64,000 nt of DNA from Acidovorax sp. MR-S7 (GCF_000400995.2 NZ_DF238944.1:17186-81185), one strand, 5' to 3'; numbered from the stretch's first letter, positions 43,227 through 51,905 are shown. The notes: generated by a model not told the origin, from the letters alone. Numbers and translations: made by a program.

Positions 43227-45623
43227 TCAGGGAACCTGCACGGTCACCGCCTCGGACAGCGGCCCCTCGTTGCCCGCCGCGTCGATCATCGCCACCTGGT
43301 AGCGGTGGCTGCCGCTGGGCGCCGCCGTGTCGGTGTAGCTGGCGCCTTCGGAGACGGTGGCGATGGCCGCGCCGTCGCGGTACACGCGGTAGCCCGCTGC
43401 GCTGGCATGCAGGAACGACTGCTTGACGGCCTGCATCAGCGGGTTGGCGTTCTGCTGCGGCAGGTAGCCGTAGTTCACCGCCCACACCAGCGTGCCGCCC
43501 AGGTTCTGCTCGCGTACCCACTTGCCTTTTTCGGCGATGGAGCGTTCGTCCTCGTAGCTCAGGTAGGTGACGGGGGCCACGCTGGCGCGCCACCAGGGTT
43601 GGCTGTAGCTGATGTAGCTCTGCTTGGCCACGTCGTCCCAGTGGTACTGCGCGCCGGGTTGGCCGAAGGCGTTGTCCTCGACGAGGCGCTGGTAGTTATT
43701 CACGTCGTCGAAGTTGTTGGACTGGCCGGCCATGCCTTCCAGGCTCTGGCGCGGGCCGGTGACGGGCTGGTTGAAGTACAGCCCGTACAGGCCGATGCCG
43801 ATGCCCAGCTTGGCGCGCGGCACGCCCGCGTTCAGGTACGCCTGCACGGTCGACGCGATAGACGTGGGGTGCAGCGGGCCTTCGCCGAACAGCGGCGAGT
43901 GATGCCAGCTCAGCCAGCCCCAGTCGCCGGACATGCCGTAGCTCATCAGGTTGAAGCGGTCCACGGCCTGGGCGATCTCGACGTGCCAGGCGGTGACTTC
44001 GTCGAAGTTGACGTTGACCCAGAAGGCGGGCCAGCTGATCTCAAGCGGCGTGGCGCCCTGGTAGCGCGGGCGCTGCTGCGATGCGGCACGCAGCTCGCGC
44101 AGCAGGGCCAGGGCCTGGGCGCGGCCTTCGGGGCTGTCCAGCTCTTCTTCCCAGTCGATGTCCACGCCGTCGTAGTTCTTCTGCTCGGCCTTGTCGAGGA
44201 TCTGGCGGATGAAGCCCGCGCGGATGGCCGGGTTGGCCGTTGCGGCCATGAAGCCCGGGCCGTCGGTGGCCCCGCCGACCATCATCACGGCCTTCACGCC
44301 CGCTGCGTGGGCCTGTGCGATGAGCGTGTCTTCCACCTCATGGTGTGCGTTGTCCGCACCCTCCATCAGCTCGCCTGCCTGCCCGCCCAGCGGGCCGGCA
44401 CCCGGCGCGTAGCGGCCGAAGACGAAGTGGGTCATGGCGCTCATGTCGATGGCCTCGGGCGGGTAGGTGCGCCAGAACCAGCCGGCGTAGTAGCCGTAGA
44501 CCCATTTGCCGCTCTGGGTGACGGCGTTCCAGCCCAGGCGCACGCCCTGCGGCGTGGTGGTGGCGTTGACGCCGCCCACCTGCGGCAGCGGGTTGACGGC
44601 ATCCACCGCGACCTGGGCCGTGGCGCTGGCGGTCTGCCCGGCGCCGTTGCTGCAGGTGAGGGTGTAGGCCGTGCTGGCGGCGGGGCGCACCAGCTCTTCG
44701 CCCGAGGCCGGGCGCGCGCCGCTCCAGCCGCCCGATGCGGTGCACGAGGCCGCGCCGGTGGCCTGCCAGGCCAGGCGTGCGCTGTCGCCGGGGTTCACGC
44801 GCGAGGGCGTGGCGCCGAAGCTGGCGATGGCCGGCGGCGCGGGCGGCGGGCCGCCGCGCACGGTGACGGTGGCCGAGGCGCTGGCGGTGTCGCCCTGTGC
44901 GTTGTGGCACATGAGGCCGTAGGTGGTGGTGGCCTGCGGGCGCACGCTGGCGCTGCCGCTGGGGGCCTGCTCGCCGCTCCAGCCGCCGGTGGCGGTGCAG
45001 GCGGCGGCATGGTCGACGCTCCAGGCGAGGATGCTGGTGCCGCCGGCGTCCACCGTGTCGGGCTGCGCGGTGAAGGACTGGAACTGGGGTGGCGTGGGCG
45101 GCGGCGGGGCGCTGTCTTCCTCCACCACGAGCTGGGCGAGGCCTTCGCCACCGGCTTCGAAATACTCCATGCGCACCGTGTGGCTGCCGGCCGCCAGTGG
45201 CACGGAAGCCGTATCCATGGTGATGCCGTGCTCGGTCCAGTTGTCGATCACCTTGCGGCCGCCCACGAAGACACGCACGCCGTCATCGGTGAAAGTGACG
45301 AAGCGGGCGTTGCCGCCCGCGAAGGGCAGCGTGGCCGTCCAGCGGGCGGAAAAGCCGTCCACCGGCAGGCGGGCCGGGTCGGGGCTGCCGTGGCTGCCGG
45401 CCCAGTAGTGGTCGATGGGCCCGTTCTCGCAGCGCTGCAGCGCGGGAGGCCCCGACAGGGCGGTGTTGGGGAAGTACTCGGCCAGCCACTGGCCGGGCGC
45501 GCAGGCCTGGGCGAAGGCGTGCGTGCCCGTCAGCAGCAGCGCGGCGCCTGCCGCGCGCAGCACGTGGCCCGCGCGGCGCGCAAGGGGCCGGCCGGCGGCG
45601 CCGGCCGTTCGGGACGAAGGCAT
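43227..45623 (-). CDS. Secreted PA14-Ig-GH18 chitinase-like protein 1
   Basis: A 798-aa exported protein. Signal peptide about 1-40 (ending HAFAQA), PA14-type carbohydrate-binding domain about 41-168 (WLAEYFPN, FTDDGVRVFVGGRKV), two Ig-like domains about 180-257 and 265-342 each with a Cys pair, a GH18 domain about 375-700, and a C-terminal fibronectin-like end. The catalytic DGVDIDWEE motif is intact, with Glu492 as acid. It should cleave beta-1,4-GlcNAc polymers such as chitin, or bind them. AAGGAGA before the ATG. Two copies of a 43-base direct repeat flank the gene. Paralogue at 54932. Confidence 0.9.
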   Translation of the reverse strand: MPSSRTAGAAGRPLARRAGHVLRAAGAALLLTGTHAFAQACAPGQWLAEYFPNTALSGPPALQRCENGPIDHYWAGSHGSPDPARLPVDGFSARWTATLPFAGGNARFVTFTDDGVRVFVGGRKVIDNWTEHGITMDTASVPLAAGSHTVRMEYFEAGGEGLAQLVVEEDSAPPPPTPPQFQSFTAQPDTVDAGGTSILAWSVDHAAACTATGGWSGEQAPSGSASVRPQATTTYGLMCHNAQGDTASASATVTVRGGPPPAPPAIASFGATPSRVNPGDSARLAWQATGAASCTASGGWSGARPASGEELVRPAASTAYTLTCSNGAGQTASATAQVAVDAVNPLPQVGGVNATTTPQGVRLGWNAVTQSGKWVYGYYAGWFWRTYPPEAIDMSAMTHFVFGRYAPGAGPLGGQAGELMEGADNAHHEVEDTLIAQAHAAGVKAVMMVGGATDGPGFMAATANPAIRAGFIRQILDKAEQKNYDGVDIDWEEELDSPEGRAQALALLRELRAASQQRPRYQGATPLEISWPAFWVNVNFDEVTAWHVEIAQAVDRFNLMSYGMSGDWGWLSWHHSPLFGEGPLHPTSIASTVQAYLNAGVPRAKLGIGIGLYGLYFNQPVTGPRQSLEGMAGQSNNFDDVNNYQRLVEDNAFGQPGAQYHWDDVAKQSYISYSQPWWRASVAPVTYLSYEDERSIAEKGKWVREQNLGGTLVWAVNYGYLPQQNANPLMQAVKQSFLHASAAGYRVYRDGAAIATVSEGASYTDTAAPSGSHRYQVAMIDAAGNEGPLSEAVTVQVP

Positions 45624-45716
45624 GGTGTGGTTCTCCTTGGAAGAAAAAGACGCGGCCGCAGCCGCGTGGAAGTGGCGAATGGGGCCGCGTTGGGGGCGAG
45701 TCTGCGCAAGCGGGCA

Positions 45717-45759
45717 TGCGCTGGCGACAGCCGGGCGTGCGGTTTTTCGAGCCCGGCGT
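45717..45759 (+). repeat. Direct repeat flanking GH18 gene 1 (upstream copy)
   Basis: Same orientation as 43168-43210, 94 bases before the GH18 start codon. Differences are limited to the loop (TTTTTC against GTTTGGG). Confidence 0.7.
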
Positions 45760-45789
45760 TCCCGCGGGGCGTTGCGCCACGAAAAAGAA

Positions 45790-45843
45790 GAAAAAAAGCC
45801 TGCAGTGCAGGTGTATCAAGCGCAGACAGCTATGTTTTTTGAC
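45790..45843. repeat. Dispersed intergenic repeat (copy 9), encodes the AraC tail
   Basis: A diverged copy with right arm CAAGCGCAGACAGCTATG. On the minus strand it encodes the last residues (NIAVCA, stop) of the AraC gene. Confidence 0.68.
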
Positions 45844-46781
45844 AGTCCGGCCTGTCCGCCGCCGCGCACGCGCTTGAATGCCCGCGCCAGGATGGCGCCG
45901 CTGGAGTAGCCCACGGCATCCGCCGCCTGCTGCCACGTGGCGCCCTGCTCGCGCAGCAGGCGCGCGGCCAGGTACAGGCGCCAGCGCGCCAGGTAGCGCA
46001 TGGGGGGCTGGCCCATCTGCGCCTGGAAGCGCTGGATGAAGGCGGTGCGGCTCATGTGGCACAGCGCGGCCAGCGCCTCCAGCGTCCAGTCCTCTGCGGG
46101 CCGGGTGTGGATGGCGTGCAGCGCGGCCAGCAGGCGCGCATCGCGCGCCGGGGGGGCCGCGGCGGGCGCGGCCAGGGGCGCCGCCACGCGGGCGGGATCG
46201 CGCAGCCAGGTGAGCGCCAGGTGCTGCATGAGCGCGTTCATGGTCTGGGTGAGGCCCACGCCCCGGCCGCCATGGAGGTCGGCCATCCACGCGACGAGCT
46301 GGGCCATGGTGGGCAGCCAGCCGGAGGCGTCGTCCCGGCGCAGCACCAGCACCGGCGGCAGCGCGGCCACCACGGGGTGCGCGGCCAGGCGCGAGGCCCA
46401 GTAGAAGCTGCCGCTCCAGGTCTGCCGGGGCGCCTGGCCCAGGGTGAGGTTCAGCGTGGCGCCATGGCGCTCGTAGCCGTGGGCGGCGTAGAGGTCCTCG
46501 AAGCGCTGCGCGGGGGCCTGGGCGTCGTTGTAGATGCGATGCCGCCCGGCACGGGGCAGCCAGGCCACGTCGCCCGCTTCCAGTGCCACGGGGGGCGCGC
46601 CGTCCCCGTTGCCCAGCCACTGCAGCCATGCGCCGCCGCTGCCCGCCACGTACAGCGGAGCACGGTTGCGGCTGCCGATCTCCATGCACATGTCGGCGCC
46701 GAGCTGGAGCTGGAAGTGCAGCAGGGGCCTGAAGGCGATGGCTTCGATGAGCGCGTCCTGGTGGTTGGCAAGGCAATTCAT
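45816..46781 (-). CDS. AraC-family regulator with cupin-type sensor
   Basis: The protein is 321 aa. The N-terminal half is a cupin_6-like sensor (LYVAGSGGAWLQW, ALEAGDVAWLPRAGRHRI). The C-terminal double helix-turn-helix has WTLEALAALCHMSRTAFIQRFQAQMGQPPMRYLARWRL, then WQQAADAVGYSSGAILARAFKR. Divergent from the LuxR 1 gene with 142 bases between, where a shared LuxR-type box lies. It precedes the GH18 gene on the same strand and may regulate it. The final KNIAVCA is coded by a dispersed repeat, suggesting the original end was lost. Confidence 0.87.
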   Translation of the reverse strand: MNCLANHQDALIEAIAFRPLLHFQLQLGADMCMEIGSRNRAPLYVAGSGGAWLQWLGNGDGAPPVALEAGDVAWLPRAGRHRIYNDAQAPAQRFEDLYAAHGYERHGATLNLTLGQAPRQTWSGSFYWASRLAAHPVVAALPPVLVLRRDDASGWLPTMAQLVAWMADLHGGRGVGLTQTMNALMQHLALTWLRDPARVAAPLAAPAAAPPARDARLLAALHAIHTRPAEDWTLEALAALCHMSRTAFIQRFQAQMGQPPMRYLARWRLYLAARLLREQGATWQQAADAVGYSSGAILARAFKRVRGGGQAGLSKNIAVCA

Positions 46782-46818
46782 GGAGGGCGCAGCCTAGCGC
46801 GGCGCCGCGCGCGGCGCC

Positions 46819-46837
46819 CCACCCCGCAGGGATAGGG
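46819..46837 (+). promoter_or_regulatory. LuxR-associated box 1
   Basis: CCACCCCGCAGGGATAGGG, between the divergent AraC and LuxR 1 genes. Copies of the same box precede LuxR 2 and LuxR 3. A TAGATTCGC element common to all three follows at 46882. Confidence 0.6.
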
Positions 46838-46923
46838 CGCGCCAGGAAGTGCGCGGCGTTGACGCGCGGCGGCCTCGGCCCTAGATTCGCACCCTCGTTC
46901 TCGCCTTCGCCCCGCCGCTGCGC

Positions 46924-48024
46924 ATGTCCCCGCCCCGTTCCGCCCGCCAGGCCCTGGCCCGTCTGCACCAGATGGCCGGGCTGGACCTGCAGGGGCCGCA
47001 GCTCATCGCGCCGGTGCTGCAGGCGCTGCACGCGCTGGTGCCGTTCGATGCGGGCGGCTACGTCCACGCGGGCAGCGACGGGGTGCTGCAAACCCATCTG
47101 GAAGACCCCGGCATCCGTGCGCGGGAGGTGGACTACTTCGACCCGCGCATCCTGCGCAGCGAGGGCCAGATGTTCCATTGCAGCCTGCGCGACCTGGGGC
47201 ACACGGTGCATCTGGGCAGCGGGCCGCTGCTGCTGGAGCAATTGCTGAAAGTGCCCCAGTCGCGGATGCTGCGCAGCGATTTCTACAACGTGGTGCTGCG
47301 CCCCTCGGGCGTGACCGACTGGGCCACGCTGGTGCTGCGCGCGGGCGGCCAGCGGGTGGGCACGCTGATCCTCTACCGCTACGCGGGTGCGCCGCCGTTC
47401 ACGCGGGAGGAGCTGGACGTGCTGGCGCCGCTGCAGGCCCATTTGGCGCAGGTGCTGCAGCCCGGCGACCTGGATGCGCACGACAGCGAGGTGGTCGCCA
47501 CCGGCCTGGTCATCGCCACGGACCGGGGCCGGCTGCAATGGGTCTCGCCCGAGGCCGAGACCCTCATGCAGCAGGCCTTCGGCTGGCGCTGGCGCGGCGC
47601 CGCGGGCGCGCTGCCCGCGCCGCTGCAGGAGCTGCTGCGGCGGCTGCATGCGCCTGCGCTGCCCGGCGAAGCCCTGCCGCTGCCGCAGATGGAGCTCAGC
47701 AACGCGCAGGGCTGGTTCTCGCTGCGCGCCACGCGCATGGCCGCCGCCACGGACACGCAGGGCGCCAGGCAGGCCGTGGCCCTGCACATCACGCGGCGCA
47801 TGGCGCGCGGCGCGCGCCTGCTGTCGGCGCTGCAGGCGCTCGGCCTGCCCCGGCGCCAGCAGGAGCTGGCCTGGTGGCTGGCCCGCGGCCTGTCCGAATC
47901 GCAGATCGCCGAGCGCATGGGCATCAGCGCCAACACGGTGGTCTACCACCGGCGCCAGCTCTACAACCGGCTGGGGCTGCAGGGGCGCCAGGAGCTGCTG
48001 GGCAGTTTGCTCACGGGGCGTTGA
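46924..48024 (+). CDS. LuxR-family regulator 1
   Basis: The protein is 366 aa. The N-terminal ~190 residues form a sensor-like region shared with LuxR 2 and 3 (QALARLHQMAGLDLQGPQLIAPVL, VPFDAGGYVH, SDFYNVVLRP). Residues ~295-366 hold the LuxR helix-turn-helix: LGLPRRQQELAWWLARGLSESQIAERMGISANTVVYHRRQLYNRLG. No receiver or known acyl-homoserine-lactone site is seen. The ATG at 46924 aligns with the paralogues. Divergent from AraC; probably part of the regulation of the surface-protein genes around it. Confidence 0.85.
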   Translation: MSPPRSARQALARLHQMAGLDLQGPQLIAPVLQALHALVPFDAGGYVHAGSDGVLQTHLEDPGIRAREVDYFDPRILRSEGQMFHCSLRDLGHTVHLGSGPLLLEQLLKVPQSRMLRSDFYNVVLRPSGVTDWATLVLRAGGQRVGTLILYRYAGAPPFTREELDVLAPLQAHLAQVLQPGDLDAHDSEVVATGLVIATDRGRLQWVSPEAETLMQQAFGWRWRGAAGALPAPLQELLRRLHAPALPGEALPLPQMELSNAQGWFSLRATRMAAATDTQGARQAVALHITRRMARGARLLSALQALGLPRRQQELAWWLARGLSESQIAERMGISANTVVYHRRQLYNRLGLQGRQELLGSLLTGR

Positions 48025-48065
48025 CTTCCTTCGCACGGCGCAGGGCGATGCGGGCAATCCCTTGC

Positions 48066-48099
48066 TTGACAATGTTTCCGGTGCCAATAAAGTCCGTAC
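48066..48099 (+). promoter_or_regulatory. Promoter with overlapping GTCCGTAC operator before Bug receptor 4
   Basis: TTGACA (48066-48071), a 16-base spacer and TAAAGT (48088-48093), with GTCCGTAC (48092-48099) overlapping the -10 box. This repeats the geometry of the three catabolic-island promoters, with one base changed in the palindrome. Confidence 0.58.
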
Positions 48100-48144
48100 A
48101 AATAAAAATCCTAGATGGACTGTTCTGTTGGTTTTTGAAAAATT

Positions 48145-48152
48145 GTCCGGTC
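48145..48152 (+). promoter_or_regulatory. Second GTCCGGAC-like site
   Basis: ATTGTCCGGTC with flanking TATATT, one base from the palindrome and about 45 bases inside the predicted transcript. It could be a second operator or part of a second promoter. Confidence 0.42.
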
Positions 48153-48247
48153 TATATTTTTGTCCTGCGGTGACTGCTTTCCGAAGCCGGACATGCTGAA
48201 ACGCCGCAGGTGCCCATTCCCGAAAAATGGACAGAGGAGCCGCCCCG

Positions 48248-49216
48248 ATGCAGCGTAGAAAGACAGCCACATTGCTTCTCTCCATGGCAGCGATGCTTGC
48301 AAGCACTGCCTGGGCCGAGGCGTTTCCCAGCAAGCCGGTGACCATCGTCGTGCCTTTCGCGCCGGGCGGTTCCGCGGACAGCCTGGCGCGCTTGCTGGGC
48401 AACGGCATGTCCAGGAAACTGGGCGTGCCCGTGGTGGTGGACAACCGCGTCGGCGCGTCCGGACAGATCGGCGCATCCGCGGTGGCGCGCAGCCCGGGCG
48501 ATGGCTATACCTTGCTGATGACGACCAGTTCGGTGCAGGTGATCGGGCCTTTGATGGTCTCCAACCTGACGTGGGACCCCGTGCGCAGCTTCACTCCCAT
48601 CCGCCTGGTCGCCATGCAGCCCCAGATCCTTGTCGCAAGCCATGAGATGAAGGCGGGCAGTCTCGGCGCGGTGCTCGACATCGCGCGCAGGAATCCCGGC
48701 CAGCTCAATTTCTCGTCGCTCGGGCCGACGACGAACCAAGCCGTCAGCATGATGTACTTGAACACGCGCGCCGGCGTGAAGATGACCCACGTGCCTTACA
48801 GCTCCGCAGCCACGATGTACCCCGACATCGTGAGCGGACGCATCGACCTGACGCTGGACACCATTCCGAATGCGCTGCCTTTCCTGCAAAAGGGGTCGGT
48901 GCGCGCGCTCGCGGTCACCTCCGCCCAGCGCATCCCCACGCTGCCCGACGTTCCCACCGTGGCGGAGGCTGGCGTGCCGAACTTCCAGGCCATCGCATGG
49001 TTCGGCGTGGTCGGCCCGGCCGGCATCGCGCAACCCGTGCTGGACAAACTGTCCGTCGCCTTGAACGAAGCGCTCGACAGCCCGGACTATGCGAACTGGC
49101 TGCGCACCAATTCCGCCCTGGCCGACCCCCAGGGCACGCCCGCCAGCTTTGCGCAATTCATCCAGAGCGAGCGGGATCTCTGGAAAAGCGCCATCGCGCG
49201 AAGCCAAACCCATTGA
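48248..49216 (+). CDS. Bug-family periplasmic receptor 4
   Basis: Periplasmic solute-binding protein, 322 aa. Signal peptide (MQRRKTATLLLSMAAML) ends near WAEA. Motifs are VTIVVPFAPGGSADSLARLL, VPVVVDNRVGASGQIGAS, GDGYTLLMTTSS and THVPYSS. AGAGGAG precedes the ATG at 48248; a start seven codons upstream is less likely. It stands alone amid surface-protein genes, but its promoter carries the GTCCGGAC-type operator of the catabolic island, so it is probably co-induced with that pathway. Confidence 0.88.
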   Translation: MQRRKTATLLLSMAAMLASTAWAEAFPSKPVTIVVPFAPGGSADSLARLLGNGMSRKLGVPVVVDNRVGASGQIGASAVARSPGDGYTLLMTTSSVQVIGPLMVSNLTWDPVRSFTPIRLVAMQPQILVASHEMKAGSLGAVLDIARRNPGQLNFSSLGPTTNQAVSMMYLNTRAGVKMTHVPYSSAATMYPDIVSGRIDLTLDTIPNALPFLQKGSVRALAVTSAQRIPTLPDVPTVAEAGVPNFQAIAWFGVVGPAGIAQPVLDKLSVALNEALDSPDYANWLRTNSALADPQGTPASFAQFIQSERDLWKSAIARSQTH

Positions 49217-49293
49217 GCGGCGGCGCCCTCTCGCGCGGAAGCTGCCGAGCGATGCACCCTTGAGCAGGGGCGCCAGGAACTGCCGGGCAGTCT

Positions 49294-50670
49294 TCAAGGC
49301 GCAAGCACCTCGCGCACATAGCCATCGGCGCGCAGCCGCGCGGGATCGGCGTCGGCCGTGTGCGTGCCGGGGCCGCCGCGCATGCCGCCCACCAGCCAGC
49401 GGCCGCCCTGGCTCTCCAGGCTGCGCACCGGGTTCTGGCCGGGGCCGGCGGGCAGGGCCAGCCGCTGGGCGAGGCGGCCTTGTGCGTCCAGCACCGCCAG
49501 CAGCGGCGCGCCGTCGTCCGAAATGCTGGCGCCTGCCGGGTTCTGCCGGTAGCCCGTGGCGCCCGCGACGAGGTGGCGCCCGCCGGGCAGCGCGGCGATG
49601 TCGAACAGCACGTCGTCCTCTTCCACGTGCAGCACCGCATGGCGCTGCAGGCGTCCCGCGCCGTCCAGCCACGCGGCGAAGCCGTTCCAGCCGCCCTCCT
49701 GGCTCGCCACCTTTTGGCGGCCTGCGAGCGCCCAGCCTGTTTCGAGGGCGCGCAGCGCGAACACCTGCGTGGGGCCGCCCGTGTCGACGAAGGCCGCGCC
49801 CAGGTTGCGGCCCTGGCCGTCCAGCCGGGTGACGATGGCGCCGTAGTCGGGAAGCTCGGGCTGCACGGGGCCTTCGGGCGTGGCGAAGAAGTGGGCCGCA
49901 TGCGCTGCGAACGCGTTGTTGTGCGGTGCGGCGGGCACGGCCACGGCGAGGCCGCCGTGCGCGTTGGCGGCGAGCAGCACCTGGAAGTGGTTGGCGAGCT
50001 GGCCGTAGGTGTCGTGGCTGCCGCTCGTCAGGTAGCGCGCCATGACCGTGGTGCCCGGCTCCACCAGGCTGCGCCAGCGTTGTGTGTAGCCGCCCTGCGC
50101 CGTGTGCGCATAGCGGTAGGCCACCACGGCGTGGCGGCCGGTGCGCAACGCCACGGCCAGGTCTTCGCCCAGCGCGGCCAGGCGCACCGCGTCGCGCGTG
50201 TGCAGGGGCAGCATCGCGGTATCGTCCTTGATGCCGCCCTGGTCGTAGTACGGGTCGAGCGGTGCCGCGGGGTCGGTCAGTTCGGCGCGGGTCAGCTCGC
50301 GGGCCTGGGCGTCCAGGCGCACCAGGCGCAATGCGCGGTGCGTGGCGAGCACGGCGGAGATCTCGCCCGAGGGGTGCAGCGCCATGTCGATGAGCGACCA
50401 GTCCTCCGGCGGCGTGTAGACGTGGCCGGCGCCCTGCCCGCCGATGCGGATGCGCCGGTCGACGGGCGCGCTGGGCAGGCCGTCGCGGTAGGGCCGGGGC
50501 TTTTCCTCCAGCGCTACATAGCCCGAGGCGCTGCCCAGGGATGCCACGCGCAGCACGAAGCGGCCCGGCACGGCGTGGTCAACGGGCGGCGGCGGCTCGC
50601 CGGTGCTGCTGCCGCTACCTCCGCAGGCGGCCAGCAGCGCGGCCAGCAAGAACGTGGGCAGGGCTTTCAT
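49294..50670 (-). CDS. Putative lipoprotein of unknown function
   Basis: A 458-aa exported protein with lipobox LLAAC (Cys16), then a Gly/Ser/Pro linker. The body has repeated beta-rich units with segments such as RHLVAGATGYRQ, GWALAGRQKVA and RWLVGGMRGG. These are reminiscent of propeller blades, loosely like the kelch proteins here. It is coupled by an ATGA overlap to the small exported protein gene before it. Function not known; a surface-exposed propeller is plausible. Confidence 0.72.
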   Translation of the reverse strand: MKALPTFLLAALLAACGGSGSSTGEPPPPVDHAVPGRFVLRVASLGSASGYVALEEKPRPYRDGLPSAPVDRRIRIGGQGAGHVYTPPEDWSLIDMALHPSGEISAVLATHRALRLVRLDAQARELTRAELTDPAAPLDPYYDQGGIKDDTAMLPLHTRDAVRLAALGEDLAVALRTGRHAVVAYRYAHTAQGGYTQRWRSLVEPGTTVMARYLTSGSHDTYGQLANHFQVLLAANAHGGLAVAVPAAPHNNAFAAHAAHFFATPEGPVQPELPDYGAIVTRLDGQGRNLGAAFVDTGGPTQVFALRALETGWALAGRQKVASQEGGWNGFAAWLDGAGRLQRHAVLHVEEDDVLFDIAALPGGRHLVAGATGYRQNPAGASISDDGAPLLAVLDAQGRLAQRLALPAGPGQNPVRSLESQGGRWLVGGMRGGPGTHTADADPARLRADGYVREVLAP

Positions 50671-51104
50671 GGGCGCCCCTTCTGGCGTGCGCGCAGCACC
50701 TCCACGTTGGCGAGCTGCGCAGGTGTGAAGGCCTGCGTGTTCTTCGCGCCCGGCGCCTTGTCCATCGCGAGCAGTATCCCCGCCTGCAGCGCGGCCAGCA
50801 TGGCGGTGGCGTATTCGCGGCTGCTCAAGTTCTGGCGCGCCAGCGCGGCGCGCACCTGGGGGTGGGCGTCGAGCTTGCGGGCGATGTCCTCGACGGAATG
50901 GGCGTCGTCGCCATCGTCGTCCTGCTGCGGCAGGTGCTTGAGCTCGGCGGCCACCTGGTCCATGCGGTCCAGCAGCGCGGGGGTGAGGCGGAAGGTGGCC
51001 GGATCGGTGGCGCCCGCGGCCCAGGCGCCGGTGTGGGTGAGCAGCAGCGCCAGCACGGACAGGGCGGAGAAGGCCAGCGCGGCGGCCAGGGTGCGCATCA
51101 TCAT
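50667..51104 (-). CDS. Exported small protein with DPATFRLTPALLDRM block, paralogue 2
   Basis: A 145-aa protein from the first of three tandem ATG codons (51104), with AAGGA before it. Signal peptide ends near TGAWA. Then DPATFRLTPALLDRM (identical in paralogue 1 at 39552), an acidic linker (QQDDDGDDAH), SVEDIARKLDAHPQVRAALARQNL and a FTPAQLANVEVLRAR tail. The stop overlaps the lipoprotein start (ATGA), so the two are one operon and may interact. Function unknown. Confidence 0.75.
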   Translation of the reverse strand: MMMRTLAAALAFSALSVLALLLTHTGAWAAGATDPATFRLTPALLDRMDQVAAELKHLPQQDDDGDDAHSVEDIARKLDAHPQVRAALARQNLSSREYATAMLAALQAGILLAMDKAPGAKNTQAFTPAQLANVEVLRARQKGRP

Positions 51105-51129
51105 TGGGAAAGTCCTTGGTGATGTGGTT

Positions 51130-51185
51130 GAAAAACGGCTCTGGCGCTTGTACGGCAAGCGCGAGCAGCTATTGATTCAGGAGTT
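51130..51185. repeat. Dispersed intergenic repeat (copy 10)
   Basis: Arms GCTCTGGCGCTTG and CAAGCGCGAGCAGCTATTG; the end contains the TGA of the minus-strand gene at 51177. Confidence 0.75.
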
Positions 51186-51848
51186 CTTGCGGCACAGCCG
51201 GCGTGCGCCTGCGGCGGCCGCGCCCACGGCGAGCAACGCGAGGGCGGGCAGGCCCAGGCCAGGCACGGGCTGTGCGTTGCCGGGTGGCGGCGGTGGGGGG
51301 AGCGGCGTGTCGTCGCAGGCCCCGGTCACGGCGACGGGCGGGCTCCATGCGGCGTAGAAAGCGATGGTGTTGCTGGCGAACCCGCGCTGCCCGCCCCGGT
51401 CTTGCAGCACGGCGAAAGGTGGGTTGGACCCCGGTGTCACCCAGTAGCCCCAGCCCACGGGCGCCTCCAGCGCCAAGCCGCTGGCGCTGTACTCACCTGC
51501 CTGCACGGCGGTATTGCGCACGCCGCTGAAGATGCGGTGGATCGAACCGTCGGGCAGGGTGGCGAAGGTATTGAGTGCTTCGGGCGTATGAACGCGCAGG
51601 TCTTGCCGGAACGCTGCCCCGGCCTGGCCGATGCGCACGATGACGCAAGTCAGGTCGCCGCGCGACCAGGTTTGGCCGGATGCCGTGGTGCCGCCGTTGT
51701 CGAAGATGAGGGTGAAGCGGAACGGCTCGCCATCGGTAGCGCCGGGCAGGGTGGAACCGGTGATGGTGCCGTTGTGCGTGGTGGCGAACGGTGCGGCTTG
51801 TGCTGTACTGACGGCGGCCAGCAGCGTGGCGGCAATGAGTTTTTTCAT
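51177..51848 (-). CDS. Exported protein with PVPGLGLPALALL C-terminal anchor, paralogue 1
   Basis: A 223-aa protein. Signal peptide (MKKLIAATLLAAVSTAQA), a beta-rich middle with two repeats of a DNGGTTASGQTW type, a GACDDTPLPP linker, then VPGLGLPALALLAVGAAAAG and a basic RRLCRK end. This tail is built like an IPTL- or PEP-CTERM signal (short motif, helix, arginines) but the motif differs. The paralogue follows at 51899. A TTG two codons upstream is an alternative start. Function unknown; probably surface-attached. Confidence 0.72.
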   Translation of the reverse strand: MKKLIAATLLAAVSTAQAAPFATTHNGTITGSTLPGATDGEPFRFTLIFDNGGTTASGQTWSRGDLTCVIVRIGQAGAAFRQDLRVHTPEALNTFATLPDGSIHRIFSGVRNTAVQAGEYSASGLALEAPVGWGYWVTPGSNPPFAVLQDRGGQRGFASNTIAFYAAWSPPVAVTGACDDTPLPPPPPPGNAQPVPGLGLPALALLAVGAAAAGARRLCRKNS

Positions 51849-51855
51849 GGTCAAA

Positions 51856-51905
51856 ATGGTCTTCAGGGCTTATGCAGAAAGCGCAAACAGCTACTTTTTC
51901 AGGAG
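51856..51905. repeat. Dispersed intergenic repeat (copy 11), diverged
   Basis: CTTCAGGGCTTATG and AAAGCGCAAACAGCTAC, with the end supplying the TGA of the gene at 51899. Confidence 0.6.
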
